From: an uncultured Bacteroidia bacterium
GTDB taxonomy: Bacteria; Bacteroidota; Bacteroidia; Bacteroidales; UBA932
Length of the DNA stretch: 64,000 bases
Assembly: GCA_902785065.1 (NCBI GenBank)
Contig: CACZXH010000005.1
Coordinates: forward strand, 62,001 to 126,000
Reading direction: 5' to 3'
In this document: in pieces, positions 23,953 to 32,320 of the stretch
How positions within the stretch are numbered: position 1 is the first letter of the stretch
Layout: each line of letters starts with the position of its first letter
The notes under the pieces: model-generated
Databases searched by the model: none
The model's input: only the letters and a program-made list of their open reading frames with translations
What the model was told of the DNA's origin: nothing
Translations under genes and position numbers: made by a program

Positions 23953-26559
23953 ATGAAGAAGAAAAGATTACTGGTCCTGGTGTTGGCGCTGATTGCGCTG
24001 ATTCCGGCGTATGCGGTGCTCAACGAGAAAGACCTCTCGCAGACGCTGTCCGTACTGCGGTACGAGCTCCGGTCCGCCTGGCAGGCGTCCTCGGAGCGGG
24101 CCCAGCGGACGATGAGCCGCGGCGCCCGGCAGCGGGCCCAGCTCGTGGAAATGATGCAGCGGAGCAACGAACTGTCCCTGATGCTGTACTCGCAGAAGCA
24201 GGACTACACGTTCGACATGACCTATGCCTTGAACGAGGTATCCCGCCAGTACGAAGAGTTCGCCTCGCAGAAACTCCCGTTCGACGACATCATCACCCGG
24301 CTGGACATCGACATCGACCGGTATGACCGCCTGGTGCATACGCTCAAACGCCTGCCGCCGGCACAACTGATGGCTTACCGGGACAGCACCGGCCAGCTGG
24401 TCTACCTGGACCGGGATGCGTGGCGGCAAAGGCGGGATTCGCTGCGCCAGCGGCGCGGGGAAATGGCCACCCGGCGCGCGATGGACACCACCGGCCGGAC
24501 GCGCCCCTTCATGCTGGATTCACTCGGCCAGGTCGACCGGGACAGCTGCATCTTCTATGCGCAGAGTCTGCTGGATGCCTGCCGGATGCAGAAGGAGCAA
24601 CTGGTGCGCGACAGTACGCATTACGCGGAGACCGCCGCACTCCTGAAATCGAGCTACGACTACGCGCAGCAGCGGTACAAGACCGTCCAGAACCGAATCT
24701 TTATCGAGGGCCAGACGGCGTATGGCGCCCTTCTTAAGTCCTTCCCCCGGTATTGGCAGCAGGCGACCCGTGACGCCATCGATAAGTACAGTCCCAATGC
24801 GATCGGTGACGTGAACAGCCAGTGGCGCGGGCCGATGGTCACCGGCTTCTCGCTTTTCGTCCTGTTCTGGCTGGTCATTTCCGTGCTCGTCAGCATCCTT
24901 CTGACGCAGTTCCTGACCCGGAAAGTCCCGTTCTTCCAGCAGGACCGGATTGCCACGCACCGGTTCGAGATGACCCTGATCCTGTCCGTGGTTATCTTTG
25001 CCGTGTCGATCATGATTGCCAGCTGGGCCGCCAAGCAGAACTTCTTCGCGATGGCCTCCAAACTCCTCGTGGAGTTCGCCTGGATGCTCGCGGCCATCTT
25101 GGTTTCGCTGGTTATCCGCTTGAAGGATGAAGGAGTCCGCAAGGGCATCGGCCTGTATTTCCCGATCCTGTTGCTGAGCCTCATCGTGATCTCGCTGCGG
25201 ATCGCCTTCATTCCGAACAGCCTGCTGAACATCCTGTTTCCGCCGCTCCTGCTGGTCTTCACCCTGCTGCAGGGATGGGCCCTGTTCCATTATCGGAAGT
25301 CGCTCCCGGGCTGGGATGTCTTCTATGGCTGGGTGTCCCTCCTGATCCTGGTGGCCACGACGGTCGTCGCCTTCTTGGGCTATGTCCTCCTCGGCGTGCA
25401 GCTCCTCATCTGGTGGATCTTCCAGCTGACCATCCTCCAGACAATTACGGCGGTCTATGACCTCCTGCATATTTACTACGTTCGGCATATCCGCGATGCC
25501 AAGCAGCACTTCATCGACGAGCATCCCAACCTCCCGAACAAGACGGACGAAGACCTCATTACCGTGACTTGGCCCCACTCACTGGCGAAGCAGGCGCTGC
25601 TTCCCATCTTCATCGTCCTCTCCATCCCGTTCAGCCTCTCCCTGGCTTCCGGCGTGTTCGACTTGGGCAGCGTGTACGAAGAATACTACCACTATCCCTT
25701 CCTCAACATCGAGGGCTACATCCATCTGTCCTTCTCGAAGGTCATCCTCGTGGTCACGCTGTTCTTCGTATTCCGCTATCTGTCGTATGCCCTCAAGGCC
25801 TTCTACCGCCTGTTCAAGATCCGCTCCATCCTGAAGGGCTCCAAGGAGCGTGTCTTCCACGAGAACCAGGCGAACTTCACCCTGGCGGAGAACATTATCG
25901 GTATCTCCCTGTGGGCCATTTACATTATCGCGGTGTTCGTCCTCCTGAAGATTCCGACGGGAGCCGTCAAGGTGGTCGGCGCCGGTCTCGCAACCGGTCT
26001 CGGTTTCGCGATGAAGGATATCCTGAACAACTTCTTCTGCGGTATCCAGCTGATGTCCGGACGTTTGCGGGTGGGCGATTTCATTGAATGTGACGGCGTT
26101 CGCGGCCGGGTGGATGCCATCTCCTACCAGAGCACCCAGATTATCGCGACGGACGGTGCCGTGATGGCCTTCCCGAACTCGACGCTGTTCAACAAGAACT
26201 TCAAGAACCTCACGAAGAATCACAACTACGAGCTGGTCTCCATCCCCGTGGGCGTCAAGTACGGGGTCAATGTGGATGCGGTCCGGAAAGTCATTCAGGA
26301 CGCGTTGCAGCCGCTCCTGGTCAAGGACGTCTATGGACGCGACATCGTGGAGCCGAACTTCGGCATCCAGGTGAGATTTGACGACTTCGGAGACAACAGC
26401 GTGAACCTGACCGTCCTCCAGTGCATTACGGTGGAGGAGCACTACACGTATCCGGCGCGCGCGAAGGAACTTATCTACAACGCCCTGAACAATCACGGCA
26501 TCGAGATCCCGTTCCCGCAGCGCGACCTGCACATCAAGATGGAAAAGCCGGAGGATTAG
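23953..26559 (+). CDS. Large MscS-family mechanosensitive channel
   Basis: An 868-residue membrane protein. A signal-like N-terminus leads into a long periplasmic, coiled-coil-prone region (about 25-285, rich in Gln, Arg and Asp), then about ten transmembrane helices and a C-terminal MscS domain. The pore and vestibule signature GAGLATGLGFAMKDILNNFFCG and the following LRVGDFIECDGVRGRVDAI are clear. The layout matches long MscK/YbdG-like channels that vent solutes on osmotic downshock. The last four bases overlap the end of the convergent mutY gene, with no terminator between them. Confidence 0.92.
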   Translation: MKKKRLLVLVLALIALIPAYAVLNEKDLSQTLSVLRYELRSAWQASSERAQRTMSRGARQRAQLVEMMQRSNELSLMLYSQKQDYTFDMTYALNEVSRQYEEFASQKLPFDDIITRLDIDIDRYDRLVHTLKRLPPAQLMAYRDSTGQLVYLDRDAWRQRRDSLRQRRGEMATRRAMDTTGRTRPFMLDSLGQVDRDSCIFYAQSLLDACRMQKEQLVRDSTHYAETAALLKSSYDYAQQRYKTVQNRIFIEGQTAYGALLKSFPRYWQQATRDAIDKYSPNAIGDVNSQWRGPMVTGFSLFVLFWLVISVLVSILLTQFLTRKVPFFQQDRIATHRFEMTLILSVVIFAVSIMIASWAAKQNFFAMASKLLVEFAWMLAAILVSLVIRLKDEGVRKGIGLYFPILLLSLIVISLRIAFIPNSLLNILFPPLLLVFTLLQGWALFHYRKSLPGWDVFYGWVSLLILVATTVVAFLGYVLLGVQLLIWWIFQLTILQTITAVYDLLHIYYVRHIRDAKQHFIDEHPNLPNKTDEDLITVTWPHSLAKQALLPIFIVLSIPFSLSLASGVFDLGSVYEEYYHYPFLNIEGYIHLSFSKVILVVTLFFVFRYLSYALKAFYRLFKIRSILKGSKERVFHENQANFTLAENIIGISLWAIYIIAVFVLLKIPTGAVKVVGAGLATGLGFAMKDILNNFFCGIQLMSGRLRVGDFIECDGVRGRVDAISYQSTQIIATDGAVMAFPNSTLFNKNFKNLTKNHNYELVSIPVGVKYGVNVDAVRKVIQDALQPLLVKDVYGRDIVEPNFGIQVRFDDFGDNSVNLTVLQCITVEEHYTYPARAKELIYNALNNHGIEIPFPQRDLHIKMEKPED

Positions 26560-27476
26560 CGTTTCTCCAGCAGCAACTCGAACAGGCGGGGCTTGGCGTA
26601 GGCGTCAAGCTCCGCTTCTTCGATCCAAACGTATCCTTCGGGAAGGTCCGGCCGCTCGGCGGGCTCCCAGAGATAGAAATCCGCAAGGATTGTGCGGTGC
26701 GTGAGCTGGTGCTTGAAGCCTTTTACGACGGATTGTGCCCCGGCGGGGACTTCGTCGGTGAGCCAGGGCTCCCACAGTCCCTGCCAGATGTCGCCCGGTC
26801 CGCGTCGATGGATGGCGGTTTGTCCTTGGAAACGGACATAGACATACGTCAGATGCCGTTCCACGGGTTTGGCGGCCGCTTGCTTGACAGGCAAGAGTTC
26901 GGTCCTTCCGGTCCGGAAGGCCTGGCAGGAAGGCTGCAGCGGGCAGGTCAGGCAGGCGGGGTTCACGGGCGTGCAGCAGGTGGCGCCGAAGTCCATCATG
27001 CCCTGGTTGAAGGCGGCGGGCGCCTCCGGTACCGGCGTCGCAATGCCGAAATACCGCGCGAGAACGCGGTACACGTTTCCGTCTACGACGGCGGCCGGAA
27101 GGCCGAAGGCGAGGGAGCCAATGGCCGCGGCCGTGTAGTCGCCTACGCCCTTCAGGCTCCGGATGCCCTCCAGCGTGGAAGGGAAACCGCCCATCGACAC
27201 GATCTGTTTCGCCGCGGTGTGCAGGTTCCGGGCGCGGGAATAGTAGCCGAGTCCCTGCCACAGGCGGAGCACTTCGTCCTCAGAAGCGGCTGCCAAGGCT
27301 TCGACGGTAGGGAAGTGGTCCATAAACCGTTCCCAGTACGCCCACCCCTGCGCTACGCGCGTCTGCTGCAGGATGATTTCGCTCAGCCACACCGCATACG
27401 GGTCCCGGGTCCCCCGCCACGGGAGGTCCCGGCCGTTCTCGGCGTACCAGCGGAGGATGGTCTCGGAAAAGACCAT
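26556..27476 (-). CDS. mutY: A/G-specific adenine glycosylase
   Basis: A 306-residue base-excision repair enzyme removing adenine opposite 8-oxoguanine. The catalytic Glu33 is in WLSEIILQQTRV, the helix-hairpin-helix in LKGVGDYTAAAI and the catalytic Asp in VVDGNVYRVLAR. A complete 4Fe-4S ligand set is present (Cys-x6-Cys-x2-Cys-x5-Cys in CTPVNPACLTCPLQPSC). The C-terminal MutT-like domain is shorter than usual, giving a protein about 40 residues under the common length. It is the last gene of the DUF1538-PII-kinase operon, 7 bases after the kinase. Confidence 0.95.
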   Translation of the reverse strand: MVFSETILRWYAENGRDLPWRGTRDPYAVWLSEIILQQTRVAQGWAYWERFMDHFPTVEALAAASEDEVLRLWQGLGYYSRARNLHTAAKQIVSMGGFPSTLEGIRSLKGVGDYTAAAIGSLAFGLPAAVVDGNVYRVLARYFGIATPVPEAPAAFNQGMMDFGATCCTPVNPACLTCPLQPSCQAFRTGRTELLPVKQAAAKPVERHLTYVYVRFQGQTAIHRRGPGDIWQGLWEPWLTDEVPAGAQSVVKGFKHQLTHRTILADFYLWEPAERPDLPEGYVWIEEAELDAYAKPRLFELLLEKR

Positions 27477-27483
27477 GCCGCGG

Positions 27484-29151
27484 CTATTTGAAGCTGGAGC
27501 CGCCCACGAACTCCCGGAGGAGGGAGGTGGAGGGGATTTCCTTGTCCGGCACCGGCGTGAAGTAATGGATGAACTTCAGCAGGCGGTGCGCCTCGGAATA
27601 CTCCGGACAGTTCTGCGGCACGCTACGGAGGATGGGCTCCGCATGGTTCTTCAGGACGGCGAACTCAATGAGATAGGCCGAATTGAACATCACGTCGGCC
27701 ATTTCCTGATAGGGATAGATCCACTGGTGTTCAGCCCGGCGGACGTTCGGCCACTGGCTGATGGATTCCCGGGCCGTGAAGGCGCCCTTGTTGTAGTCGC
27801 GGACAATACGGCGGAGGAGCCGGTTATCGCTCGTGGGGATGCAGTTGTGGTTGTCCAGGAGGATGCCCGTGAGGGTGTTGATGAAGATCTTGAACTTGGC
27901 CGGGGCCGGAATCTGCTCCGTCAGGGCTGGGTTCAGGGCGTGGATTCCCTCAATGAGGAGGATGCAGCCCGGTCCCAGCTTGATCTTCTTGCCGTTGTAC
28001 TCGCGCAGGCCGGTGACGAAGTTGAACTCGGGAACGTCCACCTCCTCCCCGGCGATCATCCGCATGATATCCCTCTCCATGAGGGCATGGTCCACGGTCT
28101 CAAAATTATCGAAGTCGAAACTGCCGTCCGGGAAGCGCGGGGTGTCCATCCGGTTTACGAAATAGTCGTCCGTCGACATGGACAGGGGCTTGAGGCCGCA
28201 GGCTTTCAGCTGGATGGACAGGCGCTTGCAGAAGGTGGTCTTTCCGGAGGAGGAAGGTCCCGTAATCAAGACGACCTTGACCGGATCCGCGCTGCGGTAG
28301 CGGCGGTCGATCTCCTCGGCGATCTGGACGATCTTCTTCTCCTGCAGGGCCTCCGCGATCTGGATGAGCTCGGTGGCGTGTCCGTCGAGGATGGCGCAGT
28401 TGACGTCGCCCACGGTGTTCAGGCCCATGATAATGTTCCAGCGGAGGTTCTCCTTGAACATCTCGTAGGTCTTGGGCTGGTCCGTGAAGGGGGCGAGGAC
28501 GTCCGGATTCTCCAGGTCCGGTTCTCTCAGGAGGATACCGTCGTGGTAGGACTGGATGCCCCAGACGGTCAGATAGCCGGTGGAGGGGACGAGCTTGCCG
28601 TAATAGTAGTCGGCGGTGTCGTCCAGGGTGTAGTAGTCCGTGTAGGCCTCACCGCTGGTCTCCAGGAGTTTGACCTTGTCGTCATAGCCGGATTTCCGGA
28701 ACTCCTTGATGGCCTTGTCGGTCTGGACATCATACCGGTGGAAGGGCAGGTCCTTCGCCACGAGTTCCTTCATCCGGGCCTCCAGGAGTTTGAGGTCCTC
28801 GCAGGTCAGGTCCGTGCCGTCGGCCTTCCGCAGGTGGCAGAAGTAGCCACCGGAGATCGGGTGTTCCATGTACAGCTGGCTGTCCGGGAACACGTCCGTG
28901 GCCGCCTTGTACATCAGGAAGCACAGGGATCGGAAGTACACCCGCCGGCCGCTGGCCTCCCGGACGTCCAGGAACTCGATGTCCTTGTTCTGGTACACCT
29001 TGAACTTGAGGCCCTGGGATACGTTGTTGACCTTGGCCGACACGATCGGGTAAGGGCGGTCGAATTCGAAGTCGGGCAGCATCTGGGCGAGGGAAGTGCC
29101 CTCCGGGTATTTCCGGGAAGTCTTCGTGTTCTTGCAATAGACCTGCAGCAT
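27484..29151 (-). CDS. TGS-domain nucleoside (uridine-type) kinase
   Basis: A 555-residue protein joining an N-terminal part like the TGS and catalytic-editing region of threonyl-tRNA synthetase (about 1-250, with YPEGTSLAQML) to a C-terminal uridine kinase-like P-loop domain. The Walker A loop is GPSSSGKTTF, followed by STDDYFVNR and the lid-like EGIHALNP. This fusion is a conserved bacterial family usually annotated as nucleoside kinase. It should phosphorylate uridine, cytidine or a related nucleoside, while the N-terminal part has no assigned role. It begins 5 bases after the PII gene, so it is translationally close to two PII-like sensors. Confidence 0.88.
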   Translation of the reverse strand: MLQVYCKNTKTSRKYPEGTSLAQMLPDFEFDRPYPIVSAKVNNVSQGLKFKVYQNKDIEFLDVREASGRRVYFRSLCFLMYKAATDVFPDSQLYMEHPISGGYFCHLRKADGTDLTCEDLKLLEARMKELVAKDLPFHRYDVQTDKAIKEFRKSGYDDKVKLLETSGEAYTDYYTLDDTADYYYGKLVPSTGYLTVWGIQSYHDGILLREPDLENPDVLAPFTDQPKTYEMFKENLRWNIIMGLNTVGDVNCAILDGHATELIQIAEALQEKKIVQIAEEIDRRYRSADPVKVVLITGPSSSGKTTFCKRLSIQLKACGLKPLSMSTDDYFVNRMDTPRFPDGSFDFDNFETVDHALMERDIMRMIAGEEVDVPEFNFVTGLREYNGKKIKLGPGCILLIEGIHALNPALTEQIPAPAKFKIFINTLTGILLDNHNCIPTSDNRLLRRIVRDYNKGAFTARESISQWPNVRRAEHQWIYPYQEMADVMFNSAYLIEFAVLKNHAEPILRSVPQNCPEYSEAHRLLKFIHYFTPVPDKEIPSTSLLREFVGGSSFK

Positions 29152-29156
29152 GGGAA

Positions 29157-29471
29157 CTATTCTTTAATCGTGGTGGTTCGGTTCACGGGGAGGGAGAAAG
29201 CGATGCCCTTGGCCTCGTCGGCCAGGCCGCAATCCTTGTAGATCGCCTTCAGGACGTCGTCTTTGATGGCTTTGGGAACGAGGATCAGCAGCACTTCCTT
29301 GTCCGGCTGGATGTTGATGCTGAAGAACTCCTCGGCCTCGGGATTGGCCGAGCCGCGGGCCCGGAGGATGGTCCCGCCCTGGGCGCCGGCGGCCCGCGCC
29401 GACTCCATTACATTCTGCGAGAATCCTGCATTCACGATGCAGACGATCAGTTCGTGTTTGTGTTCTTCCAT
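29157..29471 (-). CDS. PII-family signalling protein
   Basis: A 104-residue PII-like protein. The signature AGAQGGTILRARGS corresponds to the PII B-loop/T-loop entrance, and the C-terminal GIAFSLPVNRTTTI corresponds to the last strand. The T-loop is short and lacks the Tyr that is uridylylated in GlnB, so control is probably by ligand binding only. The start at 29471 follows the preceding stop by one base. It pairs with a second, more degenerate PII-like gene and a DUF1538 membrane protein, as PII proteins often pair with the transporter they gate (for example GlnK-AmtB). Confidence 0.85.
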   Translation of the reverse strand: MEEHKHELIVCIVNAGFSQNVMESARAAGAQGGTILRARGSANPEAEEFFSINIQPDKEVLLILVPKAIKDDVLKAIYKDCGLADEAKGIAFSLPVNRTTTIKE

Positions 29472-29472
29472 G

Positions 29473-29844
29473 TTATGCTTCCTGCTTGACGGTTCGCTTG
29501 TCGTTCGATAAGAATCCATATACGAGCGTGCCGATGACGCTGGTCATCGGGACGGTGAAGGCGATGCCCTTGTAGTTCTTCCCTTTCTGGAAAGTCTGGT
29601 CCAGCAGGTCGATGAGGCTGGCGGCCTGGTCTGCGCGGACGACGCTCATCACGAGGGATTTCGGTTTCTCCGTGAGGCCCAGGTAGTTCAGGATCAGGTG
29701 CGAGGTCCCTTTGGCCGGGACCGTAAGCTGGAGGTTGGCCTGGTGGGACTGGATGAGGCTGGAGTAATAGGCGGCCTTGTCGTTGTGCACGACGGCCAGC
29801 AGCAGTTCCAGCTTCATCGGGGCGGTATTCCGGGGTTCTGCCAT
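29473..29844 (-). CDS. Degenerate PII-like protein
   Basis: A 123-residue protein with the PII fold pattern but without the GGT-RARG signature. It keeps MKLELLLAVVHNDKAAYYSSLI, a run of alternating hydrophobics, and YKGIAFTVPMTSVIGTLVYGF, which parallels KGIAFSLPV in the next gene. The start at 29844 is one base after the DUF1538 stop. The spacing on both sides is a single base, so the three genes are translationally coupled. It may form a heteromer with the second PII protein or sense a different ligand at the transporter. Confidence 0.68.
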   Translation of the reverse strand: MAEPRNTAPMKLELLLAVVHNDKAAYYSSLIQSHQANLQLTVPAKGTSHLILNYLGLTEKPKSLVMSVVRADQAASLIDLLDQTFQKGKNYKGIAFTVPMTSVIGTLVYGFLSNDKRTVKQEA

Positions 29845-29845
29845 G

Positions 29846-31402
29846 CTAATCGAAATAAATGATCTGGTCGTCGGCCGCGGCAAGGATGCGGCGGATGGCC
29901 GCGCTCTCCCGCCGGCGGACGCTCACGACGGACTTGAAACCGAGGGTCTGGATGGTGATGAGCGGGGTCATCGCCACCATCGACACGACGCCGAACGCGA
30001 AGTCCAGCACCGCGGATTCCCCCTGCAGGGTGCAGCAGGCGCCGATCACCAGAGGGAGGATGAAACTCGAGGTGAGCGGGCCGCTGGCGACGCCGCCGGA
30101 GTCGAAGGCAATGGCGGTGTACAGCCGGGGCACGAAGAAGGACAGCCCGAGCGAAATCAGGTAACCCGGGATCAGGTAATACAGGAGCGAGAACCCGAAG
30201 CGGACGCGCAGGACGGACAGGCCGATGGACACGCCCACACCGATGGACAGGGCCAGCATCATCTGTCGCCGGGAGACCTCGCCGCCGGTGATTTCCTCGA
30301 CCTGGTTGTTCAGGACATGGACGGCCGGCTCCGCGAGGACGACGACCATACCCAGCACGAAGGCGAAGATGACGAGGAGCTGCGGGCTGCGCGCCGCGAG
30401 CTGGGTGCCGATCTTGAAACCGATGGGCATGAAGGCCATGGAGACCGCGGCGAGGAACAGGACCAAACCCACGAAGGTATAGACAATACCGAACAGGATC
30501 TGGATGATCTTCGTCCGGGGGAGTTTCAGCACAGCCGCCTGGAGGATAAAGAAGAACACGACCACCAGGAGGAGGGACTTGACCACTTCCAGGGCCATCT
30601 CTCCGAACAGGTGCCAGATGCCGCCATGCAGGACCGTATCCATGGAATAGTCTGGGATGGCGAAGGAGAGGTTGCCCGAGGCGGTGAGGGAAAGCAGCAG
30701 TACGGCCGCGATGGGACCGACTGAGCAGAGGGCGATGAGACCGAAACTGTTCTCGCCGGCATTCCGGCCGCCTACCGTGAGGGCGATGCCCACGCCGAGG
30801 GCCATGATGAAGGGTACTGTGATGGGGCCCGTAGTCACACCGCCGGAATCGAAGGAGAGGGGCAGGAAAGAGCCCTTCCCGCTCTCGATCAGGATGGCCG
30901 CCAGGCAGAACAGCACCATGTAGAAGAACAGCAGGATACAGGTCAAATCGCTGTGGAACAGGATCTTGATGACGGCGACGAGCAGGAACAGGCCTACGCC
31001 CAAGCCCACGGCTGCGATGAGCACGGTCCCGTTCATGACGGCGCTTACCTGGCCGGCCAGGACCGAAAGGTCCGGCTCCGCCACCGTAATGAGGACGCCC
31101 ATCACGAAGCAGACACCGAGCAGGACGCCCAGCTTCTTGGATTTGGTGAGGCCTTCGCCGATGTGCTGCCCCATCGGGGTCATCGCCATGTCGGCGCCCA
31201 GGTTGAAGAGGCTGATACCGGCCACCAGGAGGATGGCCGCGCCGGCGAATACGAGCAGTTCGTGCCGGGAAATGTCCACCCACGGGGTTACCGAAAGCAG
31301 AAATACCAGCAGGCTGACCGGTACGACCGAAATCAGGGATTCCCTGAGTTTCTCCCGCAAGGATTTCCAAAGGTCCCGAAAGATGGATGAAGTGCTTTCC
31401 AT
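29846..31402 (-). CDS. DUF1538 membrane protein, putative transporter
   Basis: A 518-residue protein with about 12-14 membrane segments in two clear repeats. The first half has VAEPDLSVLAGQV and SFDSGGVTTGPITVPF; the second has LAEPAVHVLNNQV and AFDSGGVASGPLTSSF, so the protein arose by internal duplication, a transporter hallmark. I associate these motifs with DUF1538, a family of unknown substrate. The partner genes are two PII-like proteins, suggesting gating by nucleotide or 2-oxoglutarate status. The ATG lies only 4 bases after a TATATTTG box, so the message may be nearly leaderless. Confidence 0.85.
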   Translation of the reverse strand: MESTSSIFRDLWKSLREKLRESLISVVPVSLLVFLLSVTPWVDISRHELLVFAGAAILLVAGISLFNLGADMAMTPMGQHIGEGLTKSKKLGVLLGVCFVMGVLITVAEPDLSVLAGQVSAVMNGTVLIAAVGLGVGLFLLVAVIKILFHSDLTCILLFFYMVLFCLAAILIESGKGSFLPLSFDSGGVTTGPITVPFIMALGVGIALTVGGRNAGENSFGLIALCSVGPIAAVLLLSLTASGNLSFAIPDYSMDTVLHGGIWHLFGEMALEVVKSLLLVVVFFFILQAAVLKLPRTKIIQILFGIVYTFVGLVLFLAAVSMAFMPIGFKIGTQLAARSPQLLVIFAFVLGMVVVLAEPAVHVLNNQVEEITGGEVSRRQMMLALSIGVGVSIGLSVLRVRFGFSLLYYLIPGYLISLGLSFFVPRLYTAIAFDSGGVASGPLTSSFILPLVIGACCTLQGESAVLDFAFGVVSMVAMTPLITIQTLGFKSVVSVRRRESAAIRRILAAADDQIIYFD

Positions 31403-31406
31403 GCCA

Positions 31407-31414
31407 CAAATATA
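31407..31414 (-). promoter_or_regulatory. -7 box abutting DUF1538 start codon
   Basis: TATATTTG on the minus strand followed by 4 bases and the ATG. TTCG lies 19 bases upstream where TTTG is expected. Transcription would start at or near the ATG. Confidence 0.55.
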
Positions 31415-31459
31415 ACAAAAACCTCCCTTATCCCGAAGACAACCTGCCCGGATTTTTAC

Positions 31460-31467
31460 TATATTTG
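31460..31467 (+). promoter_or_regulatory. -7 box for AraC-type regulator
   Basis: TATATTTG ending 22 bases before the ATG at 31490. No clear -33 element. Confidence 0.55.
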
Positions 31468-31489
31468 TATCCGCTAACTACACGATTCC

Positions 31490-32317
31490 ATGAAAAGAGT
31501 CATTCCTTACTGGGAAAGAGGGGGAGACTGGACAAACCATGGATTCTTCATCAAGCATGTCGAATCCAAGCTCCCCGTAGAAGCGACAGAGATTCCGCAA
31601 ACCACCCTGCCCTGCTTTACCTTCCTGTTCCTGCTGGAAGGGGAGATGCTCGCGGACATCAACGGTGAGCCTTGTCTGTGCCGCGGTGGCCAGCTGCTGC
31701 TGATTCCGGCCAACATACCGTTCTCCGTCCATCATTACACCGACATCGTGGGCTATACAGGCGGTTTCTTCCTGTCCGCCCTCCGGGATATTTCCTACCC
31801 CTTCTTGACCGCCGGAAAACCGGTCATGCGCACCTATTGGTTCGACAGCGCCACATTTATCGCCCAGATCATGGACCGGATGGTCGCCGCGTTCGCCCGA
31901 GGAGATGACGGTTACCTCTCCCGCGCCTTCGACCTGCTCCTCTATTCGGTCCCGTCGCCCGGCGAGGCCAAGGCCCATCCCGTCGTCAACCGTTTCTTCG
32001 AACTGCTTTTCGACCGGAGCCAGGTCCTCGATTCCGTTTCCGGTTATGCGGAACGGCTGAACATCTCGCCCAGCTACCTGAACAAGCTCGTCCGTACCCA
32101 GACCCGCCACAGTGCTATGGACTGGGTGGAGATATCCCGGGTCAACTGGGCCAAATCCTTGCTGAAGGACAGCGACCTGTCCGTCGGTGAAGTATCCGTC
32201 GCCGTCGGTGTGGACGACCCTTCCTATTTCACGCGTTTCTTCCGCAAGACGACCGGGATGACACCCTCGGAGTTCCGCCACCGGATGGTGCGGAACAAGA
32301 AGGACGGCAAACAGTAG
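31490..32317 (+). CDS. AraC-family transcriptional regulator
   Basis: A 275-residue regulator with an N-terminal cupin-like sensing part (about 30-110) and a C-terminal double helix-turn-helix of the AraC type. The DNA-binding half shows YAERLNISPSYLNKLVRTQT and the second-helix signature VSVAVGVDDPSYFTRFFRKTTGMTPSEFR. Its stop is 3 bases from the end of the convergent amidase/golvesin gene. It diverges from the DUF1538 operon, which makes that operon a plausible but unproven target; effector unknown. Confidence 0.92.
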   Translation: MKRVIPYWERGGDWTNHGFFIKHVESKLPVEATEIPQTTLPCFTFLFLLEGEMLADINGEPCLCRGGQLLLIPANIPFSVHHYTDIVGYTGGFFLSALRDISYPFLTAGKPVMRTYWFDSATFIAQIMDRMVAAFARGDDGYLSRAFDLLLYSVPSPGEAKAHPVVNRFFELLFDRSQVLDSVSGYAERLNISPSYLNKLVRTQTRHSAMDWVEISRVNWAKSLLKDSDLSVGEVSVAVGVDDPSYFTRFFRKTTGMTPSEFRHRMVRNKKDGKQ

Positions 32318-32320
32318 TTC

